Shown here: positions 17,164 through 27,492 of the stretch, one piece after another
How the letters are laid out: each line of letters begins with the position of its first letter
How positions within the stretch are numbered: the stretch's first letter is position 1
From: Candidatus Sulfotelmatobacter sp.
Lineage (GTDB): Bacteria > Vulcanimicrobiota > Vulcanimicrobiia > Vulcanimicrobiales > Vulcanimicrobiaceae
Direction: 5' to 3'
NCBI GenBank assembly: GCA_035504415.1
Contig: DATJRY010000007.1
Span: forward strand, 62,001-126,000
DNA: 64,000 bases
The notes under the pieces: model-generated
What the model saw: the letters and a program-made list of their open reading frames with translations, nothing else
The model's database searches: none
What the model was told of the DNA's origin: nothing
Made by a program: the position numbers and the translations under genes

Positions 17164-18323
17164 TCGGCGTCGACGTCGTCGCCGGCCTGATCGGAGCGCT
17201 CGCCGGCGCCGCCGTCACCATCCTCGCGGGGCGCGCGCTGGGCCGCCGCAGCGAGCCGCAGCGCGCGCCGCAAGCGCACGACGTACAGGACGGTGAGCCC
17301 GCGGTGCGCCTGGTGCGGGTGCTGCCGTTTCCCGCCTTCCTGGCCGATCCGCGCGGGCGGGTGCGCGTTTTCAACGCCGCCGCCGGCGAGCTGTTCGGCG
17401 TCGATCCCGAGCGCGCGGTCGGCCGCGCGCTGATCGAGGTCATCCCCTCGGTGCTGCTCGAGCGCATGCTGCACGCCGCGCTGCTCGGCGAGACGCGCAC
17501 GCGCGACGTCGCCTTCGGCAGCGGCGCGCGCGAGCGGTTCGTCGCCGTCACCGTGCAGCCGTACGAGGGCGGCGCGATGGCGATCGCGACCGACCGGACC
17601 GCGCTGATCGCCGCCGAACGCGTGCGGCACGAGTTCATCAGCGACGTCTCGCACGAGCTGCGCACGCCGCTCTCGGCGATGAAGCTGATGCTCGAGACGG
17701 TCCTGTTGGCCGACGACGACGCCGAAGCGCGGGCGCTGTTCTTGCCGCAGATCGCCGACGAGGTCGAGCGGATGGTGCGGCTGGTCGAAGATCTGCTCGA
17801 GCTGGCGCGTTCGGAGTCGGGAACGGTCCCGCTGCGGCGCGAGCGCTTCGACTTGGGCGAGATCGCGACCAGCGCGCTCAACACCTTCACCCAGCGTGCC
17901 GACGCGCTCGAAGTCGAGCTGGACCTGGACGCCCCCGAACGCGTCGAGGTCGAGGCCGATCGCGGGCGCCTGATCCAAGTCGCGATGAACCTGGTCGACA
18001 ACGCACTGCGCCATACGCCCGCGCTGGGCAAGGTCACGGTCGAAGTCACGCGCGCGGGCGAGCACGCGCTGCTGATCGTGCGCGATACCGGCGCGGGGAT
18101 CCCGTACGCGGACCTGCCGCGCATCTTCGAGCGCTTCTACGTCGTCGACCGCTCGCGTTCGCGCGAACGGGGCGGGACGGGCCTGGGACTGTCGATCGCC
18201 CGCAACCTGGTCGAGGCCCACGGAGGAACCCTGACGGCCGAGTCGATCTATGGTCACGGAGCGACCTTCACCATGCGTTTACCGTCCGGCGGAGCAGCCG
18301 AGCCGAGCATTAAGGCGCCTTAA
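17160..18323 (+). CDS. phoR: Phosphate sensor histidine kinase PhoR-like
   Basis: A 387-residue kinase. One N-terminal membrane segment (about 5-25) is followed by a PAS domain (about 50-150). The dimerisation helix carries H165 in SDVSHELRTPLSAMK, and the ATPase domain has NLVDNALRHT (N box), DTGAGIP (G1) and GGTGLGLSIA (G2). This is the compact PhoR layout that senses phosphate indirectly through the Pst transporter. It starts at GTG 17160, overlapping phoB. Its TAA stop lies inside a TTAAGGCGCCTTAA palindrome and overlaps the first Pho-box repeat. Confidence 0.93.
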   Translation: MIGVDVVAGLIGALAGAAVTILAGRALGRRSEPQRAPQAHDVQDGEPAVRLVRVLPFPAFLADPRGRVRVFNAAAGELFGVDPERAVGRALIEVIPSVLLERMLHAALLGETRTRDVAFGSGARERFVAVTVQPYEGGAMAIATDRTALIAAERVRHEFISDVSHELRTPLSAMKLMLETVLLADDDAEARALFLPQIADEVERMVRLVEDLLELARSESGTVPLRRERFDLGEIATSALNTFTQRADALEVELDLDAPERVEVEADRGRLIQVAMNLVDNALRHTPALGKVTVEVTRAGEHALLIVRDTGAGIPYADLPRIFERFYVVDRSRSRERGGTGLGLSIARNLVEAHGGTLTAESIYGHGATFTMRLPSGGAAEPSIKAP

Positions 18324-18357
18324 TATTACCTTAAGGTCGGCTTACGATGGGCTTGGG
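18310..18357 (+). promoter_or_regulatory. Pho box (four 11-bp-spaced repeats) and adjoining palindrome before pstS
   Basis: CTTAAT (18319), CTTAAG (18330), CTTACG (18341) and CTTGGG (18352) are spaced by exactly 11 bp, one helical turn, decaying downstream. Such direct repeats are the known signature of PhoB/PhoP binding sites. The first repeat overlaps the phoR stop codon and the perfect 14-bp palindrome TTAAGGCGCCTTAA (18310-18323). The start of pstS is 72 bp beyond the last repeat. No clear -10 could be chosen downstream. Confidence 0.75.
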
Positions 18358-18428
18358 ACGATGCGTCTGGGCCACTCGTAAGCCAGTCGGCCCTCGTCCT
18401 CATGCCTAGCCATCGGAGGTTCATTCAC

Positions 18429-19247
18429 GTGAAGCGGAACGCTGCGCTCGCAGCACTGCTCGTTGGTTGCTCGGCCGCCGCGCTCGCCGCGCCGGCGTTC
18501 GCCGCGACCAACATCACCATCGCCGGTTCGACGGCGCTCTTGCCGCTCGTCAAAGACGCCTCGGAGGCGTACCAGAAGGCGCATCCCGACGTGCAGATCA
18601 GCGTTTCGGGCGGCGGTTCCGGCACGGGGATCAATCAGGTCGCGGCCAAGGCGATCGACATCGGCGACTCGGACATCCAGGCTCCCGGCCATCCCGAGCT
18701 GCACGACAACCGCGTCGCGGTCATCGGCTTCGCCGTCGTGACGAACCCCGACGTCAAGATCAAGAACCTGAGCAAGGCGCAGCTGCAGGCCATCTTCTCG
18801 GGCAAAGCCACCACCTGGAAGCAGTTCGGCGGTCCGGACGAAAAGATCGTCGTCATCAACCGTCCGCGCAACTCGGGGACGCGCGCGGTCTTCACCAAGA
18901 CCATCATGGGCTCGACGCCGGTCAACGAGAGCGGTTTGGTCGAGGACGCGACGGGAACGGTCGTCAGCGTCGTCAAGACGACGCCGGGCGCCATCTCGTA
19001 CGCCGCGTTCAGCGGCACGCGCAACTCGGGGCTGAACGAGCTGTCGATCGACGGCGTGGCGCCGACCGACGACAACATTCGCTCCGGCAAGTACCCGGAC
19101 TGGTCGTACGAGCACATGTTCACCCAGGGTGAGCCGACCGGCGAGATCGCCAAGTTCATCGATTTCGTGGCGAGCTCGAAGGATCTCGTCGAGAAGGACG
19201 GATTCATCCTCATCGGCTCGATGAAGGTCAAAGAAACCGACCGCTGA
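18429..19247 (+). CDS. pstS: Phosphate ABC transporter substrate-binding protein PstS
   Basis: A 272-residue exported phosphate-binding protein. The first 28 residues form a signal sequence; LLVGC could be a lipobox, and APAFA-ATN is an alternative signal peptidase I site. The mature part starts NITIAGSTALLPLVKDASEAYQ, then VSGGGSGTGINQV and RPRNSGTRAVF, which are the phosphate-contacting loops of PstS. The GTG at 18429 is preferred: GGAGG lies at 18415-18419, nine bases upstream, while ATG 18402 lacks a site and would extend the signal peptide. It heads pstSCAB after the Pho box; a terminator follows. Confidence 0.93.
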   Translation: MKRNAALAALLVGCSAAALAAPAFAATNITIAGSTALLPLVKDASEAYQKAHPDVQISVSGGGSGTGINQVAAKAIDIGDSDIQAPGHPELHDNRVAVIGFAVVTNPDVKIKNLSKAQLQAIFSGKATTWKQFGGPDEKIVVINRPRNSGTRAVFTKTIMGSTPVNESGLVEDATGTVVSVVKTTPGAISYAAFSGTRNSGLNELSIDGVAPTDDNIRSGKYPDWSYEHMFTQGEPTGEIAKFIDFVASSKDLVEKDGFILIGSMKVKETDR

Positions 19248-19271
19248 TCGGTTTCGCAACCTGAAGGCTTC

Positions 19272-19310
19272 GGAAGGGCGGCCGGCGCAGTCGCCCTTCC
19301 GGTCTTTCTT
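19272..19310 (+). terminator. Intrinsic terminator/attenuator between pstS and pstC
   Basis: Perfect 9-bp arms GGAAGGGCG (19272-19280) and CGCCCTTCC (19292-19300) flank an 11-nt loop and are followed by a T-rich tail GGTCTTTCTT. Its place inside the operon would let PstS be made in excess over the membrane components, as is common for binding-protein operons. Confidence 0.75.
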
Positions 19311-19328
19311 CCGGAGCAACGTCGCCGC

Positions 19329-20213
19329 GTGATCGCCGTCCAAGCCCGCCGCTCGCATCGCACCGAGCGCATCGCCGTCATCGGCCTGCGTCTCGCTGCC
19401 GGCTTCGTCATCATCGCGATGGCGGCACTCCTGCTGTACCTCGCGTGGGAGGGGACGAAGACGTTCTACGTCGACAAGTTCCCGCTCTGGAAGTTCCTGT
19501 TCACGACCTCGTTCGACCCGGACAACAAGCAGGTCGGTGCCGGCGTCTTCATCGTCGGCACGATCACGGTCACGCTGTTCGCGATCTTGGTCGGCGGCCC
19601 GTTCGGCATCGCGGTCGGCGTGTTTCTCTCCGAGATCGCGCCGCGGCGGATGACCCAAGTTCTCAAGCCCGCCATCGAAGTGATGGTCGGGATTCCGTCG
19701 GTCGTCTACGGCTGGCTGGGCCTCACGCTGCTGGTGCCGCTGATCCGCACCCGCACCAGCTCGCCGAGCGGCTTCGGGCTGGCGGCGGCGGGCATCGTGC
19801 TCGCGATCATGATCTTGCCGACCGTCATCACGCTGAGCGAGGACGCGTTTCGCTCGCTGCCGGGTTCGTTGAAGGAAGGCTCGCTCGCACTGGGGGCGAC
19901 CCGCTTCCAGACGATCGTGCGCGTGCTGCTGCCCAGCGCGTCGAGCGGTCTGGCGGTCGCGCTGATCCTGGGCATCGCACGCGCGATCGGTGAGACGCTG
20001 GCGATCCAGATGGTGATCGGGAACGCGACGCAGCTGCCGCTGGGGATCTTCTCGCCGACGGCCGCGCTGACGACCGAGATCGTCACCGACATGCCCGGCG
20101 CCACCGAGGGCACGCTGCTCGAGCACGCGCTGTTCTCGATGGCGTTCCTGCTGCTGCTGATCGCGATGCTGTTGATCGTGTTCGTACGGCTGGCCCTGCG
20201 GAAGCGCACCTGA
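19329..20213 (+). CDS. pstC: Phosphate ABC transporter permease PstC
   Basis: A 294-residue inner-membrane permease with six predicted helices. It has a large loop after helix 1 and the EAA coupling motif in [26 protein letters not shown] (about 175-200). [18 protein letters not shown] near residue 220 is the conserved PstC helix. It forms the phosphate channel with PstA. It starts at GTG 19329 after the terminator and its stop shares a base with the pstA ATG (TGATG). Confidence 0.95.
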   Translation: MIAVQARRSHRTERIAVIGLRLAAGFVIIAMAALLLYLAWEGTKTFYVDKFPLWKFLFTTSFDPDNKQVGAGVFIVGTITVTLFAILVGGPFGIAVGVFLSEIAPRRMTQVLKPAIEVMVGIPSVVYGWLGLTLLVPLIRTRTSSPSGFGLAAAGIVLAIMILPTVITLSEDAFRSLPGSLKEGSLALGATRFQTIVRVLLPSASSGLAVALILGIARAIGETLAIQMVIGNATQLPLGIFSPTAALTTEIVTDMPGATEGTLLEHALFSMAFLLLLIAMLLIVFVRLALRKRT

Positions 20214-21130
20214 TGGCCGCCGTCACGACGATCGCGCCGCGCAGCGTCTCCGCGACCGGCAGCGTCCGCAACCGGCGCATCGCCGACATGACCGCGACGG
20301 TCGTGCTGTGGGTGATGGCATCGAGCATCATCGTGATGCTGGCCGCTTTCATCATCTACATGGTCTATCTGGGGTGGAGCGCGCTGACGCCCTCGTTCAT
20401 CTTCGGCGTGCCGCAAGAGACCACGGCCGGCGGCGGCATCGGGCCCGAGATCTACAACTCGTTCTACATCCTGATCCTCACGCTGGTCTTCACCGTGCCG
20501 ATCGCCGTCGCTGCCGGCATCTACTTGCAGGAGTACTCGCAGCCCGGACGCTTCCGCGGCGTCGTGCAGTTCAGTGCCGAGTCGCTGGCGACGATCCCAT
20601 CGGTCGTGATGGGGCTCTTCGGCCTGTTGGTGTTCGTCTATCTCTTCAAGTGGCACTTCACGGCGCTCGGCGGCGCGCTGACGCTGACGCTCTTGAACCT
20701 GCCGGCGCTCATGCGCGTCACGCAGGAAGCGCTCTCGAGCGTCCCCGACACGCTGCGCGAGGCGTCGATGGGGATGGGCGGGACGAAGTGGCAGACGATC
20801 ACGCGAGTCGTCTTGCCGAGCGCGATCGGTCGCATGACGACCGGCGTCGTCTTGATCGCCGGCCGCATCTTCGGCGAGACCGCGGCCTTGATCTTCACCG
20901 CCGGGCTGAGCGTGCCGTACAACAACCCGTACAGCCTGAGCCCGTGGCGCCCCGCCGAAACCCTCGCCGTTCACTTGTGGTACTCACACTCCGAGTCGAT
21001 CGTCCCCGATGTCGCGCGCATCGGCAACGGCTCCGCGCTCGTGCTGCTGATCATGGTGCTCTTGTTCAACCTCTCGGCGCGCATCGTCGGGCGCCAGCTG
21101 ACCAAACGATTCACCGGGAGAGCGGAATGA
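20213..21130 (+). CDS. pstA: Phosphate ABC transporter permease PstA
   Basis: A 305-residue permease with six membrane helices. It carries the EAA motif in [26 protein letters not shown] (about 172-197) and the conserved [15 protein letters not shown] segment. The periplasmic stretch after this, with [20 protein letters not shown], is typical of PstA. It pairs with PstC. It starts at ATG 20213 within the pstC stop and ends in an ATGA overlap with pstB. Confidence 0.95.
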   Translation: MAAVTTIAPRSVSATGSVRNRRIADMTATVVLWVMASSIIVMLAAFIIYMVYLGWSALTPSFIFGVPQETTAGGGIGPEIYNSFYILILTLVFTVPIAVAAGIYLQEYSQPGRFRGVVQFSAESLATIPSVVMGLFGLLVFVYLFKWHFTALGGALTLTLLNLPALMRVTQEALSSVPDTLREASMGMGGTKWQTITRVVLPSAIGRMTTGVVLIAGRIFGETAALIFTAGLSVPYNNPYSLSPWRPAETLAVHLWYSHSESIVPDVARIGNGSALVLLIMVLLFNLSARIVGRQLTKRFTGRAE

Positions 21131-21912
21131 TCGAGATGACCGAATCGGCTGCCGCGACCACCAACAAGCTCGTCGCCTCGGACGTGGACGTCTACTACGG
21201 CAACTTCCGGGCCATCAAGAGCGCGTCGCTGGCGATGAAGGCGCAGAAGGTCACCGCCCTGATCGGACCGTCCGGCTGCGGCAAATCGACCTTCCTGCGC
21301 GCGCTCGACCGCATGCACGATCTCACGCCCGGCGCCCGCGTCGAAGGCCAGATCCTGCTCGACGGCGAGGACATCTACGGCCCCGACGCCGATCCGGTCG
21401 TCATCCGCCATCGCATCGGAATGGTCTTCCAGCGCCCCAACCCGTTCCCCAAGACGATTTTCGAGAACGTCATCTACGGCCCGCGCATCCACGGCGAGCG
21501 CAATCGCACCAAGCTGCAGGAGATCGCCGAGCACGCGCTGCGCGGCGCGGCGTTGTGGGACGAGGTGAAGGATCGCATGCAGCGTTCGGCGCTCGACCTT
21601 TCCGGCGGTCAACAGCAGCGTCTGTGCATCGCCCGCGCGATCGCGCTCAACCCCGAAGTGCTGCTGATGGACGAGCCGGCCTCGGCGCTCGACCCGATCG
21701 CGACCTCCAAGATCGAAGACCTGATCGGCGAGCTCAAGGAGCACTATACCGTCGTCATCGTCACGCACTCGATGCAGCAAGCGGCACGCATCTCCGACGA
21801 CACCGCGTTCTTCCACCTGGGTGAGATCGTCGAGGTCGGGCCGACCAGCCGGATCTTCACCCACCCCAAGGAAAAGCGCACCGAGGACTACATCACCGGC
21901 CGCTTCGGGTGA
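21127..21912 (+). CDS. pstB: Phosphate ABC transporter ATP-binding protein PstB
   Basis: A 261-residue ATPase: Walker A GPSGCGKS, PstB-specific [20 protein letters not shown], signature [16 protein letters not shown], Walker [13 protein letters not shown], and H-loop [14 protein letters not shown]. The C-terminal segment ending [10 protein letters not shown] is diagnostic of PstB. It powers PstCA. No phoU follows; the next gene is an unrelated dehydrogenase 42 bp downstream, so phosphate signalling to PhoR must use a PhoU encoded elsewhere or none. Confidence 0.96.
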   Translation: MIEMTESAAATTNKLVASDVDVYYGNFRAIKSASLAMKAQKVTALIGPSGCGKSTFLRALDRMHDLTPGARVEGQILLDGEDIYGPDADPVVIRHRIGMVFQRPNPFPKTIFENVIYGPRIHGERNRTKLQEIAEHALRGAALWDEVKDRMQRSALDLSGGQQQRLCIARAIALNPEVLLMDEPASALDPIATSKIEDLIGELKEHYTVVIVTHSMQQAARISDDTAFFHLGEIVEVGPTSRIFTHPKEKRTEDYITGRFG

Positions 21913-21953
21913 TCCGCAGGCGCCGCTGAGCGGGCGGCGCGAAGATCGGCGGG

Positions 21954-23039
21954 ATGACCGTTCCGACCACTGCCGAGCGCCCGGGCGCGACGTCGGCGAT
22001 CCCCGCGACCATGCGCGCGCTGCGCAAGACGACCGCCGCCGCCGGCTTCAGCCTCGAGCACGTCCCCGTCCCCGCGATCGGGCCGACCGACGTCCTGATC
22101 CGCGTCGGCACGGTCGGCTTGTGCGGCACCGACCTGCACATCTACGGCTGGGACCATTGGGCCAAGCGGCGGGTCAAGCTGGGAACGACGATCGGTCACG
22201 AGTTCATGGGCACGGTCGCGGCGGTCGGCAGCGCGGTGACCGCCTTCGCGGTCGGCGACCGCGTCTCGGCCGAAGGCCACCTCGCCTGCGGGATCTGCTC
22301 GCTCTGCCGCACCGGTCAGGCCCACATCTGCGAACACGTGCAGATCATCGGCGTCGACACCGACGGCGCGTTCGCGGACTACATCCGCATGCCGGAGTCG
22401 AACGTGTGGAAGCTCGACCCGTCGATCCCCGACAGTTGGGCGGCCGTCTTCGATCCGCTCGGCAACGCCGTCCACACGGTCATGGCGGCCGACGTCTCGG
22501 TGAAGTCGGTCGTCATCACCGGCGTCGGCTCGATCGGGTTGATGGCGATTCCGGTCGCGCGGGCCGCCGGCGCGGCGAAGGTCTTCGCGATCGACGTCAA
22601 CCCGCAGAAGCTCGAGCTGGCCAAGCGCGTCGGCGCCGACGCGACGTTCTCGGCGACGATGCCGGGCCTGGTCGAGGAGATCGTCGCGCGTACCGGCGGC
22701 GACGGCGTCGACGTGCTGCTCGAGATGTCGGGCTCGGGTTCGGCGATCGACAACGGTTTGGCGATGGTCCGCAACGGCGGCGTGGCCGCGTTGCTGGGCA
22801 TCCCGTCCGACGACGTCGAGATCAACCTGGCCGAGCGCATCATCTTCAAAGGGCTGACGGTGCTCGGCATCAACGGCCGCAAGATGTTCGAGACCTGGTA
22901 TCAGACGCAGGCGCTGGTGACCAGCGGCCGGGTCGATCTGGGGCCGATCATCACCCACGAGCTGGACTTCGAGGACTACGACCGTGCCTTCGGCCTGATG
23001 CGCAGCGGTGAGGCGGCCAAGATCGTTCTCAGGCTGTAG
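21954..23039 (+). CDS. tdh: L-threonine 3-dehydrogenase (zinc MDR family)
   Basis: A 361-residue medium-chain dehydrogenase. The catalytic zinc site has CGTDLHIYGWD and GHEFMG, and the structural zinc loop has four Cys in CGICSLCRTGQAHIC. The WDHWAKRRVKLGTTIGHEFMG stretch and DPLGNAVHTVMAADV are Tdh-specific. The NAD-binding motif is GVGSIGLMAIPVARAAGA. It oxidises threonine to 2-amino-3-ketobutyrate. The partner lyase (Kbl) is encoded at 25594-26796, two genes away. The first 18 residues are extra; ATG 22011 (MRALRKT) is the other plausible start. Confidence 0.92.
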   Translation: MTVPTTAERPGATSAIPATMRALRKTTAAAGFSLEHVPVPAIGPTDVLIRVGTVGLCGTDLHIYGWDHWAKRRVKLGTTIGHEFMGTVAAVGSAVTAFAVGDRVSAEGHLACGICSLCRTGQAHICEHVQIIGVDTDGAFADYIRMPESNVWKLDPSIPDSWAAVFDPLGNAVHTVMAADVSVKSVVITGVGSIGLMAIPVARAAGAAKVFAIDVNPQKLELAKRVGADATFSATMPGLVEEIVARTGGDGVDVLLEMSGSGSAIDNGLAMVRNGGVAALLGIPSDDVEINLAERIIFKGLTVLGINGRKMFETWYQTQALVTSGRVDLGPIITHELDFEDYDRAFGLMRSGEAAKIVLRL

Positions 23040-23055
23040 CGGTATTGGTGTCTGC

Positions 23056-24981
23056 GTGACCTTGCCCGAGGCCTTGGCCGATTTTCACGCGCGAGCGGCC
23101 GCGCGTGATCGCGAGGCCGCGGTTCGCGCAGCCGAGACGATCCGGGCAGACTGGCCCGAGGAGGCCCGCGCCCTCGACCTCGTCGGCGCCGCGCTGTTCG
23201 CGTTGGGTGCGACGGACGCGGCGCTGGCCTGCGTCGATCAAGCCTGCCGCTCGCCCCAGGCACATGCCGGCCATCACACGCGCCGCGCCATCCTCTACCG
23301 CCAGGTCGGCAACCTCGACGAGGCGCTGGGCTCGGCCCGCACCGCGGCCGCGATCGCGCCGGGCGAGGCGCCGTTGCAGGCCCAATTGGCGCAGCTCTTG
23401 ACCGCGACCGGCGCGTTCGAAGAGGCGGCGGCGGCGTACGAGGCGGCGATCGAGGCCGACCCCGCGCTGCCGGCAGCGCGCGTCGGCGCGGCACTGCTGC
23501 TGATGACGCTCGGCCGCCACGAGCGGGCGTTGGCGCACGCGCGGCGCGCGCTCGAGCTCGACGACAACCTCCCCGCCGCGGCCTCGCTGGTCGCGATGAT
23601 CGAAGGCGTCTTGCACGGCCCCGATCGTGCGGTGGCGCTGTTGGCCGACGTCGCCGCGCGTCACCCGGGCGACGTGACCGCGAACGTCGCGTACGCGCGC
23701 AGCTTGCTCAAGGTCGAGCGCTTCGCCGACGCGCTCGCGGTGGCCGAGCGGGCTGTCGCGATCGCGCCACGCGAACACGTGCCGCTCGAGCTGCTGGCGG
23801 TCTGCCAGCAGTCCCTCGGCCGGCATGAAGACGCGTTGGCGACCTTGGCGCACGCGCAAGCGCTCGCGCCGCGAGCCGCCAGCCTGGCCGCCAAGCGGGG
23901 CGCCGTTCTCGTCGAGCTGGGCCGCATCGCGGAGGCGGCCGTCGCATACGACCAAGCACTCGCGCTCGAGCCGGACAACGCCGCGGCCTGGTACGGCCGG
24001 GCCGATCTCTCCGTCGTCCTCGGTGACGAGGAGATCGCCGCGATGGAGCGGGCGCTGGCGACCTCGCCGCGCCTGCGCGCGTACGACGACCGGCTCGCCA
24101 TGCACTTCGCGATCGCGCGCTCCGCGTTGCGGCTCGGCGACGAAGAGCGCGCGTTCGGCCACTTCGCGGAAGGCAACCGCATGAAGCGCTCGACGTTGCG
24201 CTACGACGTGGCCAACGACGAGCGCGTCATGCGCGAGATCGCGGCGACCGTCACGCCGGCATTTCTCGCCAGCCAGCACTCGCGCGAGCGCTCCGAGGTG
24301 CCGATGTTCGTGGTCGGTATGCCACGCTCGGGGACGACGCTGGTCGAGCAGATCTTGGGCGCGCACCCGGCGGTGCATCCTGCCGGCGAGCTGACGGCGC
24401 TGCCGAACGCCATCGCCGGACTGTTGGCGATGCCCGAGCCGCGCGAGCTCGCCACGGCCGCCCGCGCCTATCTGGACACGATCCGGCCGTTGGCGCCGCA
24501 CGCGCAGCGCATCGTCGACAAGCTGCCGGCGAACTTCTTGCGGGCCGGCGTCATCCACGCGATGCTGCCGGGCGCGCGCATCGTGCACGTGCGGCGCGCG
24601 CCGCTCGACACCTGTCTGTCGTGCTACACGACGTTGTTCGAAGGGCGCCAAGATTTCAGCTACGATCTGGTCGAGCTGGGACGGTTCTACCGCGGTTACG
24701 ATCAGCTGATGGAACATTGGCGCGCCGTGCTGCCGCCCGAGCGCTTCTTCGAGATCGACTACGAGACGATCGTCGAGGATCTCGAGGGTTCGGCCCGCGC
24801 GCTGGTCGCGTTCGCCGGCTTGCCGTGGGACGCGGCCTCGCTGCGTTTCAACGAGGTCGTGCGACCGATCCGCACCGCGAGCAAAACGCAGGTGCGCCGG
24901 CCGATCTATCGCAGCAGCATCGGCCGCGGCGAGCGGCTGCGCTCCTATCTGGAGCCGCTGATCGCCGTGCTCGAGGGCTGA
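23056..24981 (+). CDS. TPR-repeat protein with C-terminal sulfotransferase domain
   Basis: A 641-residue cytoplasmic protein. Residues about 1-340 are tandem tetratricopeptide repeats (repeated A-x-x-x-Y/A pairs such as EEAAAAYEAAIEADPALPA and AEAAVAYDQALALEPDNAA). Residues about 415-620 form a sulfotransferase domain: P-loop FVVGMPRSGTTLVEQIL for PAPS, the DKLPANFLRAGVIHAMLPGARIVHVRR segment, and a C-terminal RTASKTQVRRPIY. The family transfers sulfate from PAPS to alcohols or protein tyrosines; the TPR part likely holds a protein or peptide acceptor. GTG 23056 lies 16 bp after tdh. A second, different sulfotransferase-fold gene is at 28011. Confidence 0.88.
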   Translation: MTLPEALADFHARAAARDREAAVRAAETIRADWPEEARALDLVGAALFALGATDAALACVDQACRSPQAHAGHHTRRAILYRQVGNLDEALGSARTAAAIAPGEAPLQAQLAQLLTATGAFEEAAAAYEAAIEADPALPAARVGAALLLMTLGRHERALAHARRALELDDNLPAAASLVAMIEGVLHGPDRAVALLADVAARHPGDVTANVAYARSLLKVERFADALAVAERAVAIAPREHVPLELLAVCQQSLGRHEDALATLAHAQALAPRAASLAAKRGAVLVELGRIAEAAVAYDQALALEPDNAAAWYGRADLSVVLGDEEIAAMERALATSPRLRAYDDRLAMHFAIARSALRLGDEERAFGHFAEGNRMKRSTLRYDVANDERVMREIAATVTPAFLASQHSRERSEVPMFVVGMPRSGTTLVEQILGAHPAVHPAGELTALPNAIAGLLAMPEPRELATAARAYLDTIRPLAPHAQRIVDKLPANFLRAGVIHAMLPGARIVHVRRAPLDTCLSCYTTLFEGRQDFSYDLVELGRFYRGYDQLMEHWRAVLPPERFFEIDYETIVEDLEGSARALVAFAGLPWDAASLRFNEVVRPIRTASKTQVRRPIYRSSIGRGERLRSYLEPLIAVLEG

Positions 24982-24985
24982 CCGT

Positions 24986-25540
24986 TCAGGTCTGCAGGAC
25001 GCGCAGGTCGACGCGCACGAGCTCTTTCACGTGCGCGATCGGGACGTGTTCGAGCGCCAGCGTTCGCTCGCCGGCGCGCGCCACCAGGTCGTACATCCCC
25101 GGTCGCACGCCGTTGAGCACGAAGGCACCGATCTTGTCGGTGCGGGTCGTGTAGGCGGTGCGGCCGTCGCTCGAGTTGACGTGGATCGAAACGTTGCCGA
25201 GCGTCTGCCCGACCCGGTCGCGGACGTAGCCGGCGATGGCCGTCGAGGGCTCGCCTTCGAGCGTCTGTCCCTCGCCGGGGATCAGGCCGCGCAGGATGTC
25301 TTGCCGGTACCCGCCCAGGATGCCGATGCCGCGCACCGAGAGCGAGAGGTAGTGCCGCGCCGAGATCACCAGGTCGTAGACACCCTCCGGCAGCTGCGCG
25401 GTGAAGACGCCCTCCTCGTCGGTCGTGTGGACGGAGACCCGCTCGGCGCGCGAGATGCAGGTCACCCGGGCGCCGGCGAGCGGGATGCTCGAACGGCGGT
25501 CCAGGAGCGTGCAGTGCAGCAGTCCGAAGGTGGTGTCCAC
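24986..25540 (-). CDS. Carboxypeptidase-regulatory-like domain protein
   Basis: A 184-residue protein made of two beta-sandwich units of the carboxypeptidase-regulatory (CarboxypepD_reg) type. Each has the pattern of a variable-residue strand, then DEEGVFTAQLPEGVYDLVIS in the first (about 41-60) and DKIGAFVLNGVRPGMYDLVA in the second (about 138-157). There is no signal peptide, so location is uncertain. These domains are structural or binding modules without catalysis. It starts at GTG 25540, with GAGGTTGAG just upstream. It ends 4 bp from the stop of the TPR-sulfotransferase gene (convergent) and diverges from kbl. Confidence 0.72.
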   Translation of the reverse strand: MDTTFGLLHCTLLDRRSSIPLAGARVTCISRAERVSVHTTDEEGVFTAQLPEGVYDLVISARHYLSLSVRGIGILGGYRQDILRGLIPGEGQTLEGEPSTAIAGYVRDRVGQTLGNVSIHVNSSDGRTAYTTRTDKIGAFVLNGVRPGMYDLVARAGERTLALEHVPIAHVKELVRVDLRVLQT

Positions 25541-25593
25541 CTCAACCTCATCGGCCCGGACGCGCCCTGAGTTGACATTTCCATGGAGTCTTG

Positions 25594-26792
<1,199 letters not shown>

Positions 26793-26796
<4 letters not shown>

Positions 26797-27377
26797 CGCT
26801 GCCCGATCGGCTGCGGCTGCCGCTGCGTTTCGCGCCCGAGGCGCTGGCGGCCGATGCGCGCGCGTTCGGCGCGGAGCGCTGGGAGCGCCACTTCAACACC
26901 GGCGTCTACGAGGGTGATTGGAGCGGCATCGCGCTGCGCTCGACCGGCGGCGCGGTCTCGCTCTACTCCGATCCGGCCGCCGGCGCCGGCGGCTTCCGCG
27001 ACACGCCCGCGCTCGACGAGGCGCCCGCGCTGCGGGCGGCGCTGGCCGCGTTCGCCGCGCCGCTGACCTCGGCGCGGCTGCTGCGGCTGGGCGCGGGGGC
27101 GCGCATTCGCGAGCACCGCGACTACAACATCGGCCCCGACTTCGGCGAGGTCAGGGTGCACGTTCCGATCGTCACCGGTCCCGGCGTCGAGTTTCTGCTG
27201 GGCGGTCGTCCGCTGCACATGCGGCCGGGCGAAGCCTGGTACGTCGACGTCACGCAGCCGCACCAGGTCTGGAATCCCGGACCGGATGCGCGCATCCACC
27301 TGGTCGTCGATTGCGTCCTCGACGACGGCCTGCGCGCGCTGTTGGCGCGGGCCGCCGCGCAACCCGCCTCCGCCTAG
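26793..27377 (+). CDS. Aspartyl/asparaginyl beta-hydroxylase domain protein
   Basis: A 194-residue protein with the cupin-like Asp/Asn hydroxylase fold. The iron ligands are read as the His and Asp of IREHRDYNIG and the His of VTQPHQVWNPG; the Arg of ARIHLVVD would bind 2-oxoglutarate. It should hydroxylate a side chain, or a small substrate, with Fe(II), O2 and 2-oxoglutarate. It is translationally coupled to kbl (4-bp overlap). A Nif11-sulfotransferase fusion gene follows 0.6 kb downstream, and such hydroxylases occur beside sulfotransferases and peptide precursors in other bacteria, so a peptide-modifying role is possible (inference). Confidence 0.83.
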
Positions 27378-27401
27378 CCCCGAGGCGAACGGCAGCGGGT
27401 T

Positions 27402-27415
27402 GCGAACGCGTTCGC
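27402..27415. promoter_or_regulatory. 14-bp palindrome in the gap before the 153-residue secreted protein
   Basis: GCGAACGCGTTCGC is a perfect palindrome. GGCGAACG at 27384-27391 can also pair with CGTTCGCC at 27409-27416. The gap 27378-27492 holds no gene; this structure may end the kbl unit or serve as an operator. No T-tract follows. Confidence 0.35.
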
Positions 27416-27492
27416 CCGTTGTCGTATCGGGACGGCGCGGCATGTTGCGTTCGCCCGGTGCGCCCGCGCCGGCGCCACGATAGGCTGCTCCC

